From positions 45,086 to 109,085 of the forward strand of contig CAZVYN010000003.1 in NCBI GenBank assembly GCA_964631125.1: a stretch of DNA of 64,000 bases, given 5' to 3'. Source of the DNA: CAZVYN01 sp964631125 (lineage in GTDB: Bacteria > Eisenbacteria > RBG-16-71-46 > CAIMUX01). Every line of letters starts with the position of its first letter. The stretch's first letter is position 1. Shown here piece after piece: positions 46,107 to 57,518 of this stretch. The notes beneath the pieces were generated by a model. It had not been told where the DNA came from. It was given only the letters and a program-made list of their open reading frames with translations, and searched no databases. A program made the position numbers and the translations under genes.

Positions 46107-48605
46107 GTGACGTTCGAGAGAGTCTCCGCGCGACCGGGACCGACGCGCGTCCCCGTCTGGGCGGTTTTGCCGGCGGCGCTCACGGTTGGGTTGCTCGCGC
46201 CGACCCCGGCGCCGGCGCAAGGGAGCTACAATCCGCCGTACCACACCAGCGACGGAACGAAGTACGGTTCCCCGAACATCTACGCCATTCGCCCTCCCGA
46301 CGTCTTCTATCACAACGTCGGACTGCTGGAGTTGTTCATCACGAACATCGGCCGCGTGGGCAATGGACAACTCCAACTCGACTCTGTTTCCGCCGGTTGG
46401 AGAGGCGGGGAGTACCTCTACATCGGCGCCATGTGGATCGGCGCCATCGCCAGCGACAACCTCGCCTACTGCACGACCGGCGGGTACGATTTCGAACTGC
46501 TGCCTTCCCAGGATCCGATCGACACGATCTACCCCGCGTACGAAGGAGTCGCCGGAGGCAACCGCCCCGGCTTCTCGCCGACCCCGGACGATGACGGGGA
46601 CGGCGCGACCGACGAGGAGTTCTTGAACGGCCGTGATGACGACGGCGACGGTCGGATCGACGAAGACTACGCGGCGTATTCGCAGCAGATGTATTCGTGC
46701 GAATACTGGGACTATACGGAAGAGGCCCGCAATCTCAGCGCGGAGCATCGTCCCTTGAACGTTCGAGTCCGCCAGCGAAGCTATGCCTGGTCGACCGAGG
46801 GGTCGAACGAATTCGTCGGCTTCGACTTCGACATCATCAATGACGGCTTCGAAGTTCTCCGCCAGGTCTACCTCGGGTTCTTCGTCGACTCCGATGCTGG
46901 CCCGAAGGCGACGCCGAACTACTGGACGGACGACGGCGGTCGCTACTTCCCGATCGACACTACATTCTCGGACCCCACCGTTCAGTTCACCTGCCAGCCG
47001 GGGGGCGGCGAGACAAAGGACTGCTCGATCCTCGAACTGGAGATGGATGTGATGGCGATGTTCGATCGCCCGGACGATGGACAGTCGGCCAATGGCGGGG
47101 ATGTCGACGGGTGGTTCGGCGGGATGTTCCTCGGCCACACGACCGACCCGGTCGGGGAGCGGGCGCCGGCGCGCGTCCAGATGCACACCGCCCGGTTCTT
47201 CAGCGGAAACAACCCATATCCGAACGGCGATCCCCGCAACGACGCCGAACGCTACGACCTGCTGCAGTCCGGAGACGCGAACGAGCGCGAGACCACGGCG
47301 CCGGACGACTATCGTTACGTGTTCTCCGCCGGTCCGTTCCGCGAGTTGAATCCGGGCGATCAGCTCCAGCTGCAGGTTGCCTTCGTGGCTGGACTCGGGT
47401 TTCGCGGGATGATCACGAACGCGATCAACGCGCAGCGGATCTACAACGGCAAGTGGCGCGACCTCGACGGGAGCGTCGAGACCGGAGTGGATGGGCGCGA
47501 GACCTGCCTGAAGATCCTCGAACCAGGAGATCAGGTCTTCTGGCGCGATCCTTGTGATTCGCTCAATCCCGAGACCAAGCTCATCAAGGAGTTGGTCTGT
47601 CTGCCGGAAAATTACGTCGACAACGACTGCAACTGCTGCACGCCGCTCTTCCTGAACGCATCCGAGGCCGGTTCGAACGGCTTCGAGTCGCTGATCCACT
47701 GGGTCGGAACGGTGGCGCCGCCTCCGCCCGGGACGAACATGGAAGCGTTCACCGATCCCTGCTCGAGACGGAGTGAACCCGGCGAAGGTGGGATCCCACT
47801 CCCAGCCGGTGATCGCCGAAACCTGATTCAATGGGACAACCAGAGCGAGTTGGTGGCCGATCCGATCCTGCAGAGAGTACTGTTCGCGGGCTACAAACTC
47901 TGGCGGGTCGAAGGATGGAACCGCCCAGTCGGAGCCGCCGGTCCGCGGCCCAACGATTGGCAACTCGTGGCCGACCTCTCGCTCGAACCAGCGGACGGCA
48001 AAGGGGCGGACTCTCCGAACTACTTGTTGAAGTATCGCGAAGACTACGACGGCGTTGTCAGCATCGACTCGCTCTGCGCCATCCGAACCGGGTCGGTCGA
48101 TCAAGATTCCCTCAAGTGGTACTACCCCGTGGGGCGCTACTCCTATACCGACACGCTGGGGCTCAAGAACGGGATGCTCTATTTCTATGACGTGACCGCC
48201 TACAGCCTTCCGGATGGGGTGGAGCTGAGCAGCCTCCCTACTGCGGTCGAGCGAGACGCGGTGGTGCCGATTTGGTCGGCTGGGGACGGACTGGACGGAG
48301 TGATCGTCGTGCCGAACCCCTACGTCGACAGCCGGAATCCCGCGGGTTGGGATCTCGACCCGAGCGACTCCGATCCCACCGGGACGAAGATCGCGTTCGC
48401 GCAACTCCCACGGCGGGGAGGAACCGTCAAGATCTTCTCGCTGGCCGGAGACCTGGTGGAGACGCTGACCTTCGCTCCGGGAGATGGTTCGGTCTTCTGG
48501 AATCTGGTCAGTCGGAACGGCCAAGACGTGGTGGCGGGGATCTATATCTACTCCGTCGAGTCGGGAGGGAAGAGCAAGGTCGGACGCTTCGTCGTGGTTC
48601 GCTAG
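46107..48605 (+). CDS. Large secreted protein with FlgD-like C-terminal domain
   Basis: An 832-residue exported protein. A signal peptide (VWAVLPAALTVGLLAPTPAPAQ) is followed by a large region rich in Tyr, Trp and Asp with two Ca-binding-like loops, PDDDGDGATDEE and RDDDGDGRIDED. Several Cys pairs occur late (NDCNCCTPLF). The last 100 residues (VVPNPYVDSR ... VKIFSLAGDLVETL ... GQDVVAGIYIYSVES ... GRFVVVR) form a FlgD Ig-like/sorting domain. I placed the start at GTG 46107, six bases after GAGGAGG; ATG 46101 abuts the SD. It lies directly after the TonB receptor. The function is unknown; a surface-attached scaffold or binding protein is likely. Confidence 0.75.
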   Translation: MTFERVSARPGPTRVPVWAVLPAALTVGLLAPTPAPAQGSYNPPYHTSDGTKYGSPNIYAIRPPDVFYHNVGLLELFITNIGRVGNGQLQLDSVSAGWRGGEYLYIGAMWIGAIASDNLAYCTTGGYDFELLPSQDPIDTIYPAYEGVAGGNRPGFSPTPDDDGDGATDEEFLNGRDDDGDGRIDEDYAAYSQQMYSCEYWDYTEEARNLSAEHRPLNVRVRQRSYAWSTEGSNEFVGFDFDIINDGFEVLRQVYLGFFVDSDAGPKATPNYWTDDGGRYFPIDTTFSDPTVQFTCQPGGGETKDCSILELEMDVMAMFDRPDDGQSANGGDVDGWFGGMFLGHTTDPVGERAPARVQMHTARFFSGNNPYPNGDPRNDAERYDLLQSGDANERETTAPDDYRYVFSAGPFRELNPGDQLQLQVAFVAGLGFRGMITNAINAQRIYNGKWRDLDGSVETGVDGRETCLKILEPGDQVFWRDPCDSLNPETKLIKELVCLPENYVDNDCNCCTPLFLNASEAGSNGFESLIHWVGTVAPPPPGTNMEAFTDPCSRRSEPGEGGIPLPAGDRRNLIQWDNQSELVADPILQRVLFAGYKLWRVEGWNRPVGAAGPRPNDWQLVADLSLEPADGKGADSPNYLLKYREDYDGVVSIDSLCAIRTGSVDQDSLKWYYPVGRYSYTDTLGLKNGMLYFYDVTAYSLPDGVELSSLPTAVERDAVVPIWSAGDGLDGVIVVPNPYVDSRNPAGWDLDPSDSDPTGTKIAFAQLPRRGGTVKIFSLAGDLVETLTFAPGDGSVFWNLVSRNGQDVVAGIYIYSVESGGKSKVGRFVVVR

Positions 48606-48643
48606 GCTGTGTTCCGCGGGCTGTGTTCCGCGGGCTGTTTTCC
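48605..48643 (+). repeat. 14-bp tandem repeat GGCTGTGTTCCGCG, about 2.8 copies
   Basis: Copies at 48605-48618 and 48619-48632, then a partial and diverged copy to 48643. It lies in the short gap before the PorV-like gene and may affect its leader; it begins at the stop codon of the previous gene. Confidence 0.85.
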
Positions 48644-48688
48644 CCAGATGGTATTTTCAGATCGGGGCGCCTCCGAAGGAGATAGGAC

Positions 48689-49654
48689 GTGAAGAGAAGA
48701 TTCTCGAGCGTGGCGAATTGCACCGTGGTGGCGTGCGCCGCGATGTTGTCGGCGGCGACCGCCGGATCGGCGCCGGCCGCCGCAGAGTTCGCCAAAGTAG
48801 GGACGATCGGGGGCCAGTTCCTCAAGATCGGCGTCGGAGCGCGGGCGGCGGGCATGGGCGGCGCGTTCGTCGCGGTGGCGGATGACGCGAGCGCGATCTA
48901 CTGGAATCCCGCCGGCGTGGCGCGACTCTCGGACAACGTGGTCAACGTCAACCACACTGCGTGGTTGGCGGACATCAGTTTCACGCAGGCCTCGTATGTC
49001 TTCGGTTTGAGCTTCCTGCCGGGAAGGTTCGCGCTCAACACCCGGAGCCTGTACATGGACCGCGAGCCGATCCGAACAGTATTTCGCCCGGAGGGCGAAG
49101 GAAAATCGTTCGACGCCGGCGATGTCGCGTTCGGCATCACGTATGCCCGCTCGTTCACGGACAAGTTCTCGACCGGCGTCTCGATCAACTATCTCCAGTC
49201 GACGTTGTACACCTACTCGGCCAATGCCTACACCTTCGACTTCGGGACACTGTACGACACCGGATATCGCAGCTTGCGTATCGGGATGGCGATCCAGAAC
49301 ATCGGCAGCGAGATGAAGTTCTTGGACGGTTCGGTGAAGATGCCGACGGTTTTCCGGGTGGGCATGTCGATGCGACTCTACGAGTCGGGCAACAATCTAC
49401 TCCTCACCTCCGGCGAATTCAGCCACCCGCCCGACAACACCGAGCGCGCGAGTTGGGGGATGGAGTACGGATTCAAGGAGTTCTTCTTCGCCCGTGGCGG
49501 CTATCAGTTCAAGTACGACCTGGAGAGTTACTCCGCCGGCCTGGGTTTCAAGATCGCCACGAGTCTGAACTCCGAGGGTCGAATCGACTACGGCTACACC
49601 GACATGGGCGAGCTCGACGGCGCCCACCGCCTTTCGATCGACTTCCGCTTCTAG
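48689..49654 (+). CDS. PorV/PorQ-family outer-membrane protein
   Basis: The protein (321 residues) belongs to the PorV/PorQ (UPF0164) outer-membrane family, which in Bacteroidota shuttles cargo of the type IX secretion system. The diagnostic start of the mature part is FLKIGVGARAAGMGGAFVAVADDASAIYWNPAGVARL. A signal peptide precedes it and the chain ends IDFRF. GTG 48689 follows GAAGGAGA. The neighbouring proteins with FlgD-like/type A-like C-terminal domains are plausible clients. Core T9SS genes are not in the window, so a T9SS role is inference. Confidence 0.85.
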   Translation: MKRRFSSVANCTVVACAAMLSAATAGSAPAAAEFAKVGTIGGQFLKIGVGARAAGMGGAFVAVADDASAIYWNPAGVARLSDNVVNVNHTAWLADISFTQASYVFGLSFLPGRFALNTRSLYMDREPIRTVFRPEGEGKSFDAGDVAFGITYARSFTDKFSTGVSINYLQSTLYTYSANAYTFDFGTLYDTGYRSLRIGMAIQNIGSEMKFLDGSVKMPTVFRVGMSMRLYESGNNLLLTSGEFSHPPDNTERASWGMEYGFKEFFFARGGYQFKYDLESYSAGLGFKIATSLNSEGRIDYGYTDMGELDGAHRLSIDFRF

Positions 49655-49679
49655 TGTCGAAGGCCGAGGCGACCCGAAC

Positions 49680-51269
49680 GTGGGCCGTCTCCCCTCGGAC
49701 GCTCCGCCGATGACCGCGGCCTTGCCCAGTGTCTGGTTCGGTCTCTTCCTCGGCGGTTTTCTCCCGATCTTCGGGAGCGACCCGCTGGAAACCAAGTTTC
49801 CGCTCGAAGCCAACGGCAACATTCACTTTCGTGCGGACGCGACGTGGTTTCTCGACGATGGCGTCGCTTCCGTGGATCTCTCGCTCTCGATTCCGCTCGA
49901 CGGGCTGGGCGCGTCCGGCGCACCGACGGAGTCGCTGGGCCTGTCGATCGATGCGATCGATGAAGAGAAGGAATCGCTCGAGCGTCGGACGACGACAGTC
50001 GAGTTGCCGCGGTCCTATCTCGCGCAGCCCGATCCGCCCCGGTCGGAGGTCGCGAAGACGACATCGCCATCGCCACCGCCGCGGCGTTGGTTACGGGTCC
50101 GCGTTCCGTGGCGTGACGAGTTCAGTGGTCTGCGCGTCCGTCTAGAGGATCTGCGGACGATCAAAGCAGCGCTCTTCTCCCAGATCCATCGTGAGCATCC
50201 CTCCGGCGAGTTGGCCGCACGTATCTCGCAGCCGCGGCCGGGCCGTCTCTCGGGCGCCGTCTTGAGCGGGTTGCTCTTCGCCTCGGGCGAGGCGCTTCCG
50301 GCTTCCAACGATGCGGCCCCGGGCCTGCGCGCGATTCGTGACCGACTCGAACCCAATCCGGATCGACACTACGGTCGCGGCGAAGAGATCCTGACGGTCT
50401 ACTGGGAGCACTATCCACCACAAGGTGAGCCCAGTTCGGCGCCTTCGGTCTCTGCGCCCCCGGGCGACTCGATGTCGAACGTCGCTCGGTACGACCTTGC
50501 TCTCCGCCTCCCTGACGGGTCGGAGAAGCTGCTGACGCGGGATCGGGAAGTTCGCCTGGAGTCCGGGCCGAGCTGGCACATGCAACGGTACGACCTGACG
50601 CCTCTTCCTGCAGGGACCTATGAAGTGGAGGTGCGCTGGCGCCAAGCTGCGGCCGAGACGCTCAGGACCGGCGGAAGATTCCAAGTTCTCTGGGACACCG
50701 CGCTGCTGCCGCTCGACGACGCGCGCCTGCTCGCGTACGGACGCGTCTTGCTCTCGCCGCCGGAGTTCGAGGAGTTCGCCGAACTCGATCGAGGCGGGAG
50801 GGAAGTAGTTCTCCGGACACTCTGGGGCGACGCGGGCTCCGGCGCGTCCACGACACGCTCGGAACTGGAGGCTCGCTTCTACCATCGGGTGGACGAGGCG
50901 GAGCGGCGATTCGGGGGCTGGCCGCGAGGAATTCTCTCCGATCGGGGACGGACCTTGGTTCGATTCGGAGAGCCCGACGATGTGCAGATCGAGTTGAATC
51001 CGCAGGACGAGGAGCTGCTCTGGCGAGTCCTGCCGGGTGAGGTCGGAGGGGGGGCGGACGACTACGGATCGCGAGAGCGCCAGACGCGCCACCGCACGCC
51101 GCTCGACAACAGCGCCTACGAGATCTGGACCTACTACGGTCGAGGCGACCCGTTGATCGCGTCGTACGTGAATCCGGGGCAACAGATGGGATTGAAGTTC
51201 ATCTTCGTGGACGAGATGGGAATCGGCGACTACACCTTGGTCTATACCAATCTCACTTCGCCGTACTGA
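49680..51269 (+). CDS. GWxTD domain-containing protein
   Basis: A 529-residue protein with the C-terminal GWxTD domain found in Eisenbacteria, Acidobacteria and related groups: RSELEARFYHRVDEAERRFGGWPRG, then SDRGRTLVRFGEPDD, YEIWTYYGRG and LKFIFVDEMGIGDYTLVYTN. The name motif is altered: GW is followed by PRGILSDRG rather than xTDRG. The N-terminus (LPSVWFGLFLGGFLPIFG) is a signal or anchor; the middle is beta-rich. Start is GTG 49680 or ATG 49710, neither with a clear ribosome site. The function of the family is not known. Confidence 0.78.
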   Translation: MGRLPSDAPPMTAALPSVWFGLFLGGFLPIFGSDPLETKFPLEANGNIHFRADATWFLDDGVASVDLSLSIPLDGLGASGAPTESLGLSIDAIDEEKESLERRTTTVELPRSYLAQPDPPRSEVAKTTSPSPPPRRWLRVRVPWRDEFSGLRVRLEDLRTIKAALFSQIHREHPSGELAARISQPRPGRLSGAVLSGLLFASGEALPASNDAAPGLRAIRDRLEPNPDRHYGRGEEILTVYWEHYPPQGEPSSAPSVSAPPGDSMSNVARYDLALRLPDGSEKLLTRDREVRLESGPSWHMQRYDLTPLPAGTYEVEVRWRQAAAETLRTGGRFQVLWDTALLPLDDARLLAYGRVLLSPPEFEEFAELDRGGREVVLRTLWGDAGSGASTTRSELEARFYHRVDEAERRFGGWPRGILSDRGRTLVRFGEPDDVQIELNPQDEELLWRVLPGEVGGGADDYGSRERQTRHRTPLDNSAYEIWTYYGRGDPLIASYVNPGQQMGLKFIFVDEMGIGDYTLVYTNLTSPY

Positions 51270-51283
51270 CCGGGGAGAGTCTC

Positions 51284-52495
51284 GTGCGCCTTCCGACCAT
51301 CCGCGATATCGAAGTCCGAGGTCGCCGCGTGCTGGTGCGCGTGGATTTCAACGTCCCGATGGCCGACGGCGTCGTGTCGGACGACACCCGCATCCGCGCG
51401 TCACTCCCGACGGTGAAATGGTTGCTCGACCATGGCGCGCGCGTGGTGCTCGCGTCCCATCTCGGTCGTCCCAAAGGAAAACCGACCGCCAAGGACTCAC
51501 TGCGTCCGCTGGCGGCGCACCTGGAGCGGCTGCTCGGCCGCACCGTTTTGTTCGCCGAGGATTGTGTGGGCGCCCCGGCGAGGGACGCGTTGGCCGCCGC
51601 CGCGCGGCAGGACCCGCCCGCGGTGGTGCTCCTGGAGAACCTGCGTTTCCACCCGGGAGAAGAGACCAACGATCCTGAGTTCGCGCGTCAGTTGGCGGAG
51701 TCGGGCGATATCTACGTCAACGATGCCTTCGGAACCGCGCATCGCGCGCACGCCTCGACCGAGGGCGTCGCGCGTCTGCTCTCGCCCGCGGTGGCGGGGT
51801 TGCTGATGGAGCGGGAACTCCAATACCTCGGAGAAGCGCTGGAGGCGCCGCGACGACCGTTCGTCGCGATCCTTGGCGGGGCGAAGATCTCGGGCAAGAT
51901 CGACGTCATCGAGCACCTGCTTCCCCGCGTCGATCGGTTGCTCATCGGCGGCGCCATGATGTTCACGTTCTTGCGCGCCCAGGGACATTCCACCGGTCGT
52001 TCGCTCGTGGAGGAAGATCGCATCCCTCTCGCGGCCAAGCTCCTCGCATTGCCCCTCGCCGCTCGCATCGTCCTCCCGGTCGACGCGCGGATCTCGCAGG
52101 CGACGGACGGTTCCTCGCCCTCCTCGGTCTCGCGGGTGGAGAGCCTTCCAGATGACGCGATGGGCGTCGATATCGGTCCAGCCACCTGCTCTCGTTTCGA
52201 GGCGGAGATCGCTCTCGCCCAAACCGTGCTCTGGAACGGACCGATGGGCATCTTCGAGACCGAGGCCTTCTCCGGCGGAACCCTCGCGGTCGCGCGCGCC
52301 TTGGCGGACGCGACCGCGCGAGGCGCCACCACCATCGTGGGAGGCGGCGACTCCGCTGCGGCGATCGAAGCGGCCGGACTCGCCGACCGCGTCTCCCATG
52401 TCTCCACCGGAGGCGGGGCCTCACTCGAGTTCCTGGAAGGGAAGGCGTTGCCGGGCGTCGTGGCGTTGACCGAGCGCGCCGATCCCGTCCGATGA
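51284..52495 (+). CDS. pgk: Phosphoglycerate kinase
   Basis: Pgk interconverts 1,3-bisphosphoglycerate and 3-phosphoglycerate with ATP. Family motifs include VLVRVDFNVPMADG, ASHLGRPKGKP, LENLRFHPGEE, YVNDAFGTAHRAHAST, the LGGAKISGKIDVI region, LWNGPMGIFE and VGGGDSAAAIEAAGLADRVSHVSTGGGASLEFLEGK. The 403-residue length is normal. It overlaps tpiA by four bases. The usual partner gapA is not in the window. Confidence 0.98.
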   Translation: MRLPTIRDIEVRGRRVLVRVDFNVPMADGVVSDDTRIRASLPTVKWLLDHGARVVLASHLGRPKGKPTAKDSLRPLAAHLERLLGRTVLFAEDCVGAPARDALAAAARQDPPAVVLLENLRFHPGEETNDPEFARQLAESGDIYVNDAFGTAHRAHASTEGVARLLSPAVAGLLMERELQYLGEALEAPRRPFVAILGGAKISGKIDVIEHLLPRVDRLLIGGAMMFTFLRAQGHSTGRSLVEEDRIPLAAKLLALPLAARIVLPVDARISQATDGSSPSSVSRVESLPDDAMGVDIGPATCSRFEAEIALAQTVLWNGPMGIFETEAFSGGTLAVARALADATARGATTIVGGGDSAAAIEAAGLADRVSHVSTGGGASLEFLEGKALPGVVALTERADPVR

Positions 52496-53280
52496 GCCCG
52501 TTCGTCGTTGCCGCGAACTGGAAGATGCACAAGACGCGGGGCGAGGCGCGCGCGTTCGTCGACGAGTTGCGCTCGGAGCTCGGCTCGATGCCCGTCGGTA
52601 CGTCCTTGGTGCTGTTCCCGTCCTTCACCGGGCTGGCCGATCTGGCGGAAGCGTGCGTCGGTACCGACGTCGAGGTAGGCGCGCAGAATCTCCATCCGGG
52701 CCGCGAAGGCGCTTTCACTGGTGAGGTCTCGGCGCGGCAGATCCTGGAGGCCGGCGGCGCTTGGGTTCTGGTGGGCCATTCCGAGCGGCGCCATCTCTTC
52801 GCCGAGGCCGACGAACTCGTGGGGGAGAAGCTTGCGGCCGCGCAGGAACATGGTCTGCGAGCCATCCTATGCGTCGGAGAGACCGAAGCGGAGCGGGAGC
52901 GGGGCGAGACGGAGCGTGTCCTCGCGCGACAGCTCTCGGGGGCGATCGCGCCTCTCGGAGCGCAGAGGCTGGATCGGATCGCGGTCGCCTACGAGCCGGT
53001 CTGGGCGATCGGCACAGGTCGCACCGCCTCGGTGGACCAGGTCAGAACCGCGCATCAGGAAGTCCGACGGATCCTGTCGCGCCTCGGCGGGGGGGCCACG
53101 GAAGCGATCCCCATTCTGTACGGCGGAAGCGTCCAACCGGCGAACGCCGCGGCGCTCGGAGCGATCTCCGAGGTGGGGGGCCTGCTGATCGGAGGCTCCA
53201 GCCTGGAAGCCCGCGCCCTCTCGAGCGTCGCGCACACGGCTCGACCGCGACCGCTCGAGGGCGATCAGGTTTCTCCTTGA
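52492..53280 (+). CDS. tpiA: Triosephosphate isomerase
   Basis: TpiA interconverts dihydroxyacetone phosphate and glyceraldehyde 3-phosphate. The active residues are all present: Lys in AANWKMHK, His in LVGHSERRHLF and Glu in AYEPVWAIGTGRTA; the phosphate loop is LYGGSVQPANAA followed by LLIGGSSLE, where the family usually has GGASL. The length (262 residues) is normal with a short C-terminal tail. ATG 52492 overlaps the pgk stop. Confidence 0.98.
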   Translation: MSPFVVAANWKMHKTRGEARAFVDELRSELGSMPVGTSLVLFPSFTGLADLAEACVGTDVEVGAQNLHPGREGAFTGEVSARQILEAGGAWVLVGHSERRHLFAEADELVGEKLAAAQEHGLRAILCVGETEAERERGETERVLARQLSGAIAPLGAQRLDRIAVAYEPVWAIGTGRTASVDQVRTAHQEVRRILSRLGGGATEAIPILYGGSVQPANAAALGAISEVGGLLIGGSSLEARALSSVAHTARPRPLEGDQVSP

Positions 53281-53306
53281 CGCTTCGAGAGACGCGTTGC
53301 TAGGTT
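53277..53306 (+). promoter_or_regulatory. Sigma-70-type promoter for secG
   Basis: TTGACG (53277-53282), an 18-base spacer and TAGGTT (53301-53306) begin at the tpiA stop codon and end about 40 bases before the secG start. Confidence 0.5.
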
Positions 53307-53346
53307 GCGCGCCTGTGCGGATTTCCGCGAGGAGGGCCCTCGTCCG

Positions 53347-53790
53347 ATGATGGTGTTCGTTCTGATCCTGCATGCGCTCATCTCTGTCGTGCTGATCGCC
53401 GCCGTGCTCATGCAATCGGGCAAGGGAGGTTCCCTCGCCGGCGCCTTCGGCGGTGGCGGCGGCAACCAGACGCTCTTCGGTGGACGGGGCGCGGTCGACT
53501 TTCTCGGAAAGGCGACCTGGGTCCTCGGCGGCGCCTTCATGATGACCAGTCTCCTCCTGGCGCTGCTGCAGGCGGGACGCGGTCCGTCGGCGGGTTCGGG
53601 CCGAAGCCTGATCCCGAAGACGAGTTCGACGGCGCCCGCGATTCCGGGCGGTGAGATTCCCACTGACGGAACTCCTGGTGGCGGAACTCCTGCTGGCGGG
53701 GCCCCGGCCGGGGTGGATCCTGCGGCTGTACCGCCCGCCGGCGCCGATCCGGTCGAGCCCGCTCCGATCAGCCCTCCCTCGGGCAACTAG
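53347..53790 (+). CDS. secG: Preprotein translocase subunit SecG
   Basis: SecG is a small membrane partner of SecYE. The protein has two membrane segments (MVFVLILHALISVVLIAAVLM and ATWVLGGAFMMTSLLLALL) around the conserved loop QSGKGGSLAGAFGGGGGNQTLFGGRGA. A Gly/Pro/Ala-rich tail of about 70 residues follows, with short internal repeats, making it longer (147 residues) than usual. ATG 53347 lies after GGAGGG; the GTG at 53305 has no support. The tpiA-secG-tRNA-Leu order is common. Confidence 0.93.
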   Translation: MMVFVLILHALISVVLIAAVLMQSGKGGSLAGAFGGGGGNQTLFGGRGAVDFLGKATWVLGGAFMMTSLLLALLQAGRGPSAGSGRSLIPKTSSTAPAIPGGEIPTDGTPGGGTPAGGAPAGVDPAAVPPAGADPVEPAPISPPSGN

Positions 53791-53809
53791 CGAACTGAGT
53801 TCATCCCGT

Positions 53810-53894
53810 GCCGGGATGGTGGAATTGGTAGACACGCACGTTTGAGGGGCGTGTGGGGCAACCCATGCGGGTTCAAATCCCGCTCCCGGCACCA
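53810..53894 (+). tRNA. tRNA-Leu (anticodon GAG)
   Basis: The acceptor strands GCCGGGA (53810-53816) and TCCCGGC (53884-53890) pair perfectly, and CCA is encoded. The D-loop has GGTAGAC, the anticodon stem CACGT/GCGTG encloses TTGAGGG with anticodon GAG reading CTC and CTT, a long variable arm follows, and the T-loop GTTCAAAT is canonical. Confidence 0.97.
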
Positions 53895-53951
53895 TCATTC
53901 GCAGCCGCAAGCTCTCCCATCTTCGCGTTCTCGAAGCTGCAAGTCAGGCGA

Positions 53952-54727
53952 TCAGGCGGACTCTCTGGAGTTCCGTCCCTCCTGCGGCAATTCCCGCCAC
54001 GCCGACTCCCGCAGATCGTGGTTCGCGCGGGCGATGCTCGTCATGCGGATCTCCTTCGGGCAGACCGCTTCGCATTCCCCCTGGTTCGAGCAGGACCCGA
54101 ACCCTTCCTCGTCCGCGCGGGCGATCATGCGCAGGACGCGGGAATCTCGCTCCGGTTGCCCCTGGGGCAGGAGCCCGAGGTGCGTGATCTTGGCGGCGAC
54201 GAACAACATCGCGCTGGCGTTCTTGCAGGCCGCAACGCAGGCGCCGCAACCGATGCAGGTGGCGTCGTCGAAGGCGGCGTCCGCGGCCTCCTTGCCGACC
54301 GGGATCAGATTGGCTTCCGGCGCGCTCCCGGTGCTGACGCTGATGTAGCCGCCGGCGCGGATGATCCGATCGAAGGCCGAGCGGTCGACGACGAGGTCGC
54401 GCACCACGGGGAAGGCTCGCGCTCGCCACGGTTCGATCACGATCGTCTCGCCGTCGCGGAACCTCCGCATGTGGAGTTGGCAGGTCGTCGTCCCGCGGTC
54501 GGGTCCGTGCGGCACGCCGTTGATCACGAGCGAGCAGGCTCCACAGATCCCCTCCCGACAGTCGTGATCGAAGGCGATCGGCTCCTCACCTTTCGACTCC
54601 ATCCGCTCGTTGACCAGATCCAACATCTCCAGGAACGAACTGTCGGGACTGATGTCGGTCGCGTCGATTTCCTGGAAACGGCCCTTCGCCGTTGGACCTG
54701 GCTGACGCCAGACCTGCAGTCTGAGTC

Positions 54728-54731
<4 letters not shown>
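53952..54731 (-). CDS. sdhB: Succinate dehydrogenase/fumarate reductase iron-sulfur subunit
   Basis: SdhB passes electrons from the flavoprotein to quinone through three Fe-S clusters. The 2Fe-2S ligands lie in CREGICGACSLVINGVPHG and TTTCQLHM; the 4Fe-4S motif is CIGCGACVAACKN; the 3Fe-4S set is in CSNQGECEAVCPKEI. The GTG start overlaps the sdhA stop by four bases and gives 259 residues; the longer open frame upstream is inside sdhA. Order sdhC-sdhA-sdhB matches the Bacillus type with one large cytochrome subunit. Confidence 0.97.
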
Positions 54732-56641
<1,910 letters not shown>

Positions 56642-56677
56642 GCGGGCGATTTCCTGCTCTCGAGGTTCACACGGCTC

Positions 56678-57352
56678 CTAGCGGACGAGACCGGCCCAGA
56701 CCGCGACCGGAACGGAGACGAAGCCCAAGGTGACGATCGCGGCGAAGGCCAGGCCGGCCTTGGTCACGACGGAGATGTGGCCGGGATGGCTCACACCGAG
56801 AGTGCGAAAGGCGCTCTGCACGCCGTGACTCAGGTGGAAGAACAGCGCGATCTGCGCGGCGATGTAGACCAGGGCGATCACGGGATGCTGGAAGCTCCGC
56901 ACGACGTTGTCGTAGACATCTCCCGGCGTGAAGAGATCGGAGTGCGCGCTCCCGACGGTGAAGTGCAGGACGTGGTAGACGACGTAGAAGAGGACGGCGA
57001 GGCCGCCCCAGAGCATCGTTCGTGAGGCCAAGCTGGCCTGGGACGTGCGGAAGACCTTGTAGGGGGTCGGCCGCGCCGCGCGGTTGCGAACGGCGAGTTG
57101 GGCGACCGTGACCGCGTGGAGGACGACCGCTGTGATGAGTCCGAGCCGCGCGACCCAGAGAAGCGCCATCTCCGTCCGGAGGAGTTCGGCATACTCGTTC
57201 AGCTTCGTCGTCTCGGGGGTGGCTCCCCGGCCCGCGAAGACCTGTAGATTGCCGAGCATATGTGCGAGGAGGAAGCTGGCCATCGCGACCCCGGTCGCGG
57301 CGACGACGATCTTCTTCCCGACCGTCGATCGGTAGAATGCGGTAAGCGCCAT
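56678..57352 (-). CDS. sdhC: Succinate dehydrogenase cytochrome b subunit (b558 type)
   Basis: The 224-residue membrane anchor carries the haems and the quinone site. It has five membrane segments: GVAMASFLLAHMLGNLQVF, VARLGLITAVVLHAVTVAQLAV, MLWGGLAVLFYVVYHVLHF, VIALVYIAAQIALFFHLSHGVQSAF and AGLAFAAIVTLGFVSVPVAVWAGL. Several His residues in or near these segments are placed to bind haem. ATG is at 57352 with GAGGGG upstream. A single large anchor instead of SdhC plus SdhD fits the Bacillus-like type. Confidence 0.93.
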   Translation of the reverse strand: MALTAFYRSTVGKKIVVAATGVAMASFLLAHMLGNLQVFAGRGATPETTKLNEYAELLRTEMALLWVARLGLITAVVLHAVTVAQLAVRNRAARPTPYKVFRTSQASLASRTMLWGGLAVLFYVVYHVLHFTVGSAHSDLFTPGDVYDNVVRSFQHPVIALVYIAAQIALFFHLSHGVQSAFRTLGVSHPGHISVVTKAGLAFAAIVTLGFVSVPVAVWAGLVR

Positions 57353-57518
57353 CCGATTTCCCCTCGTTCCTCGGGCGACGACCACCGTCGGTGGCCGACT
57401 CGAACCGCGAGAGGATAAGAGAATCCCGGGCCAACCGACACGAGGAGAGCGTGAGAAAACCTGTCGACGAAGATGGGCGCGGCTTCTTCGGCGCTGACGT
57501 CGAGGACGGCGGCGCAGG

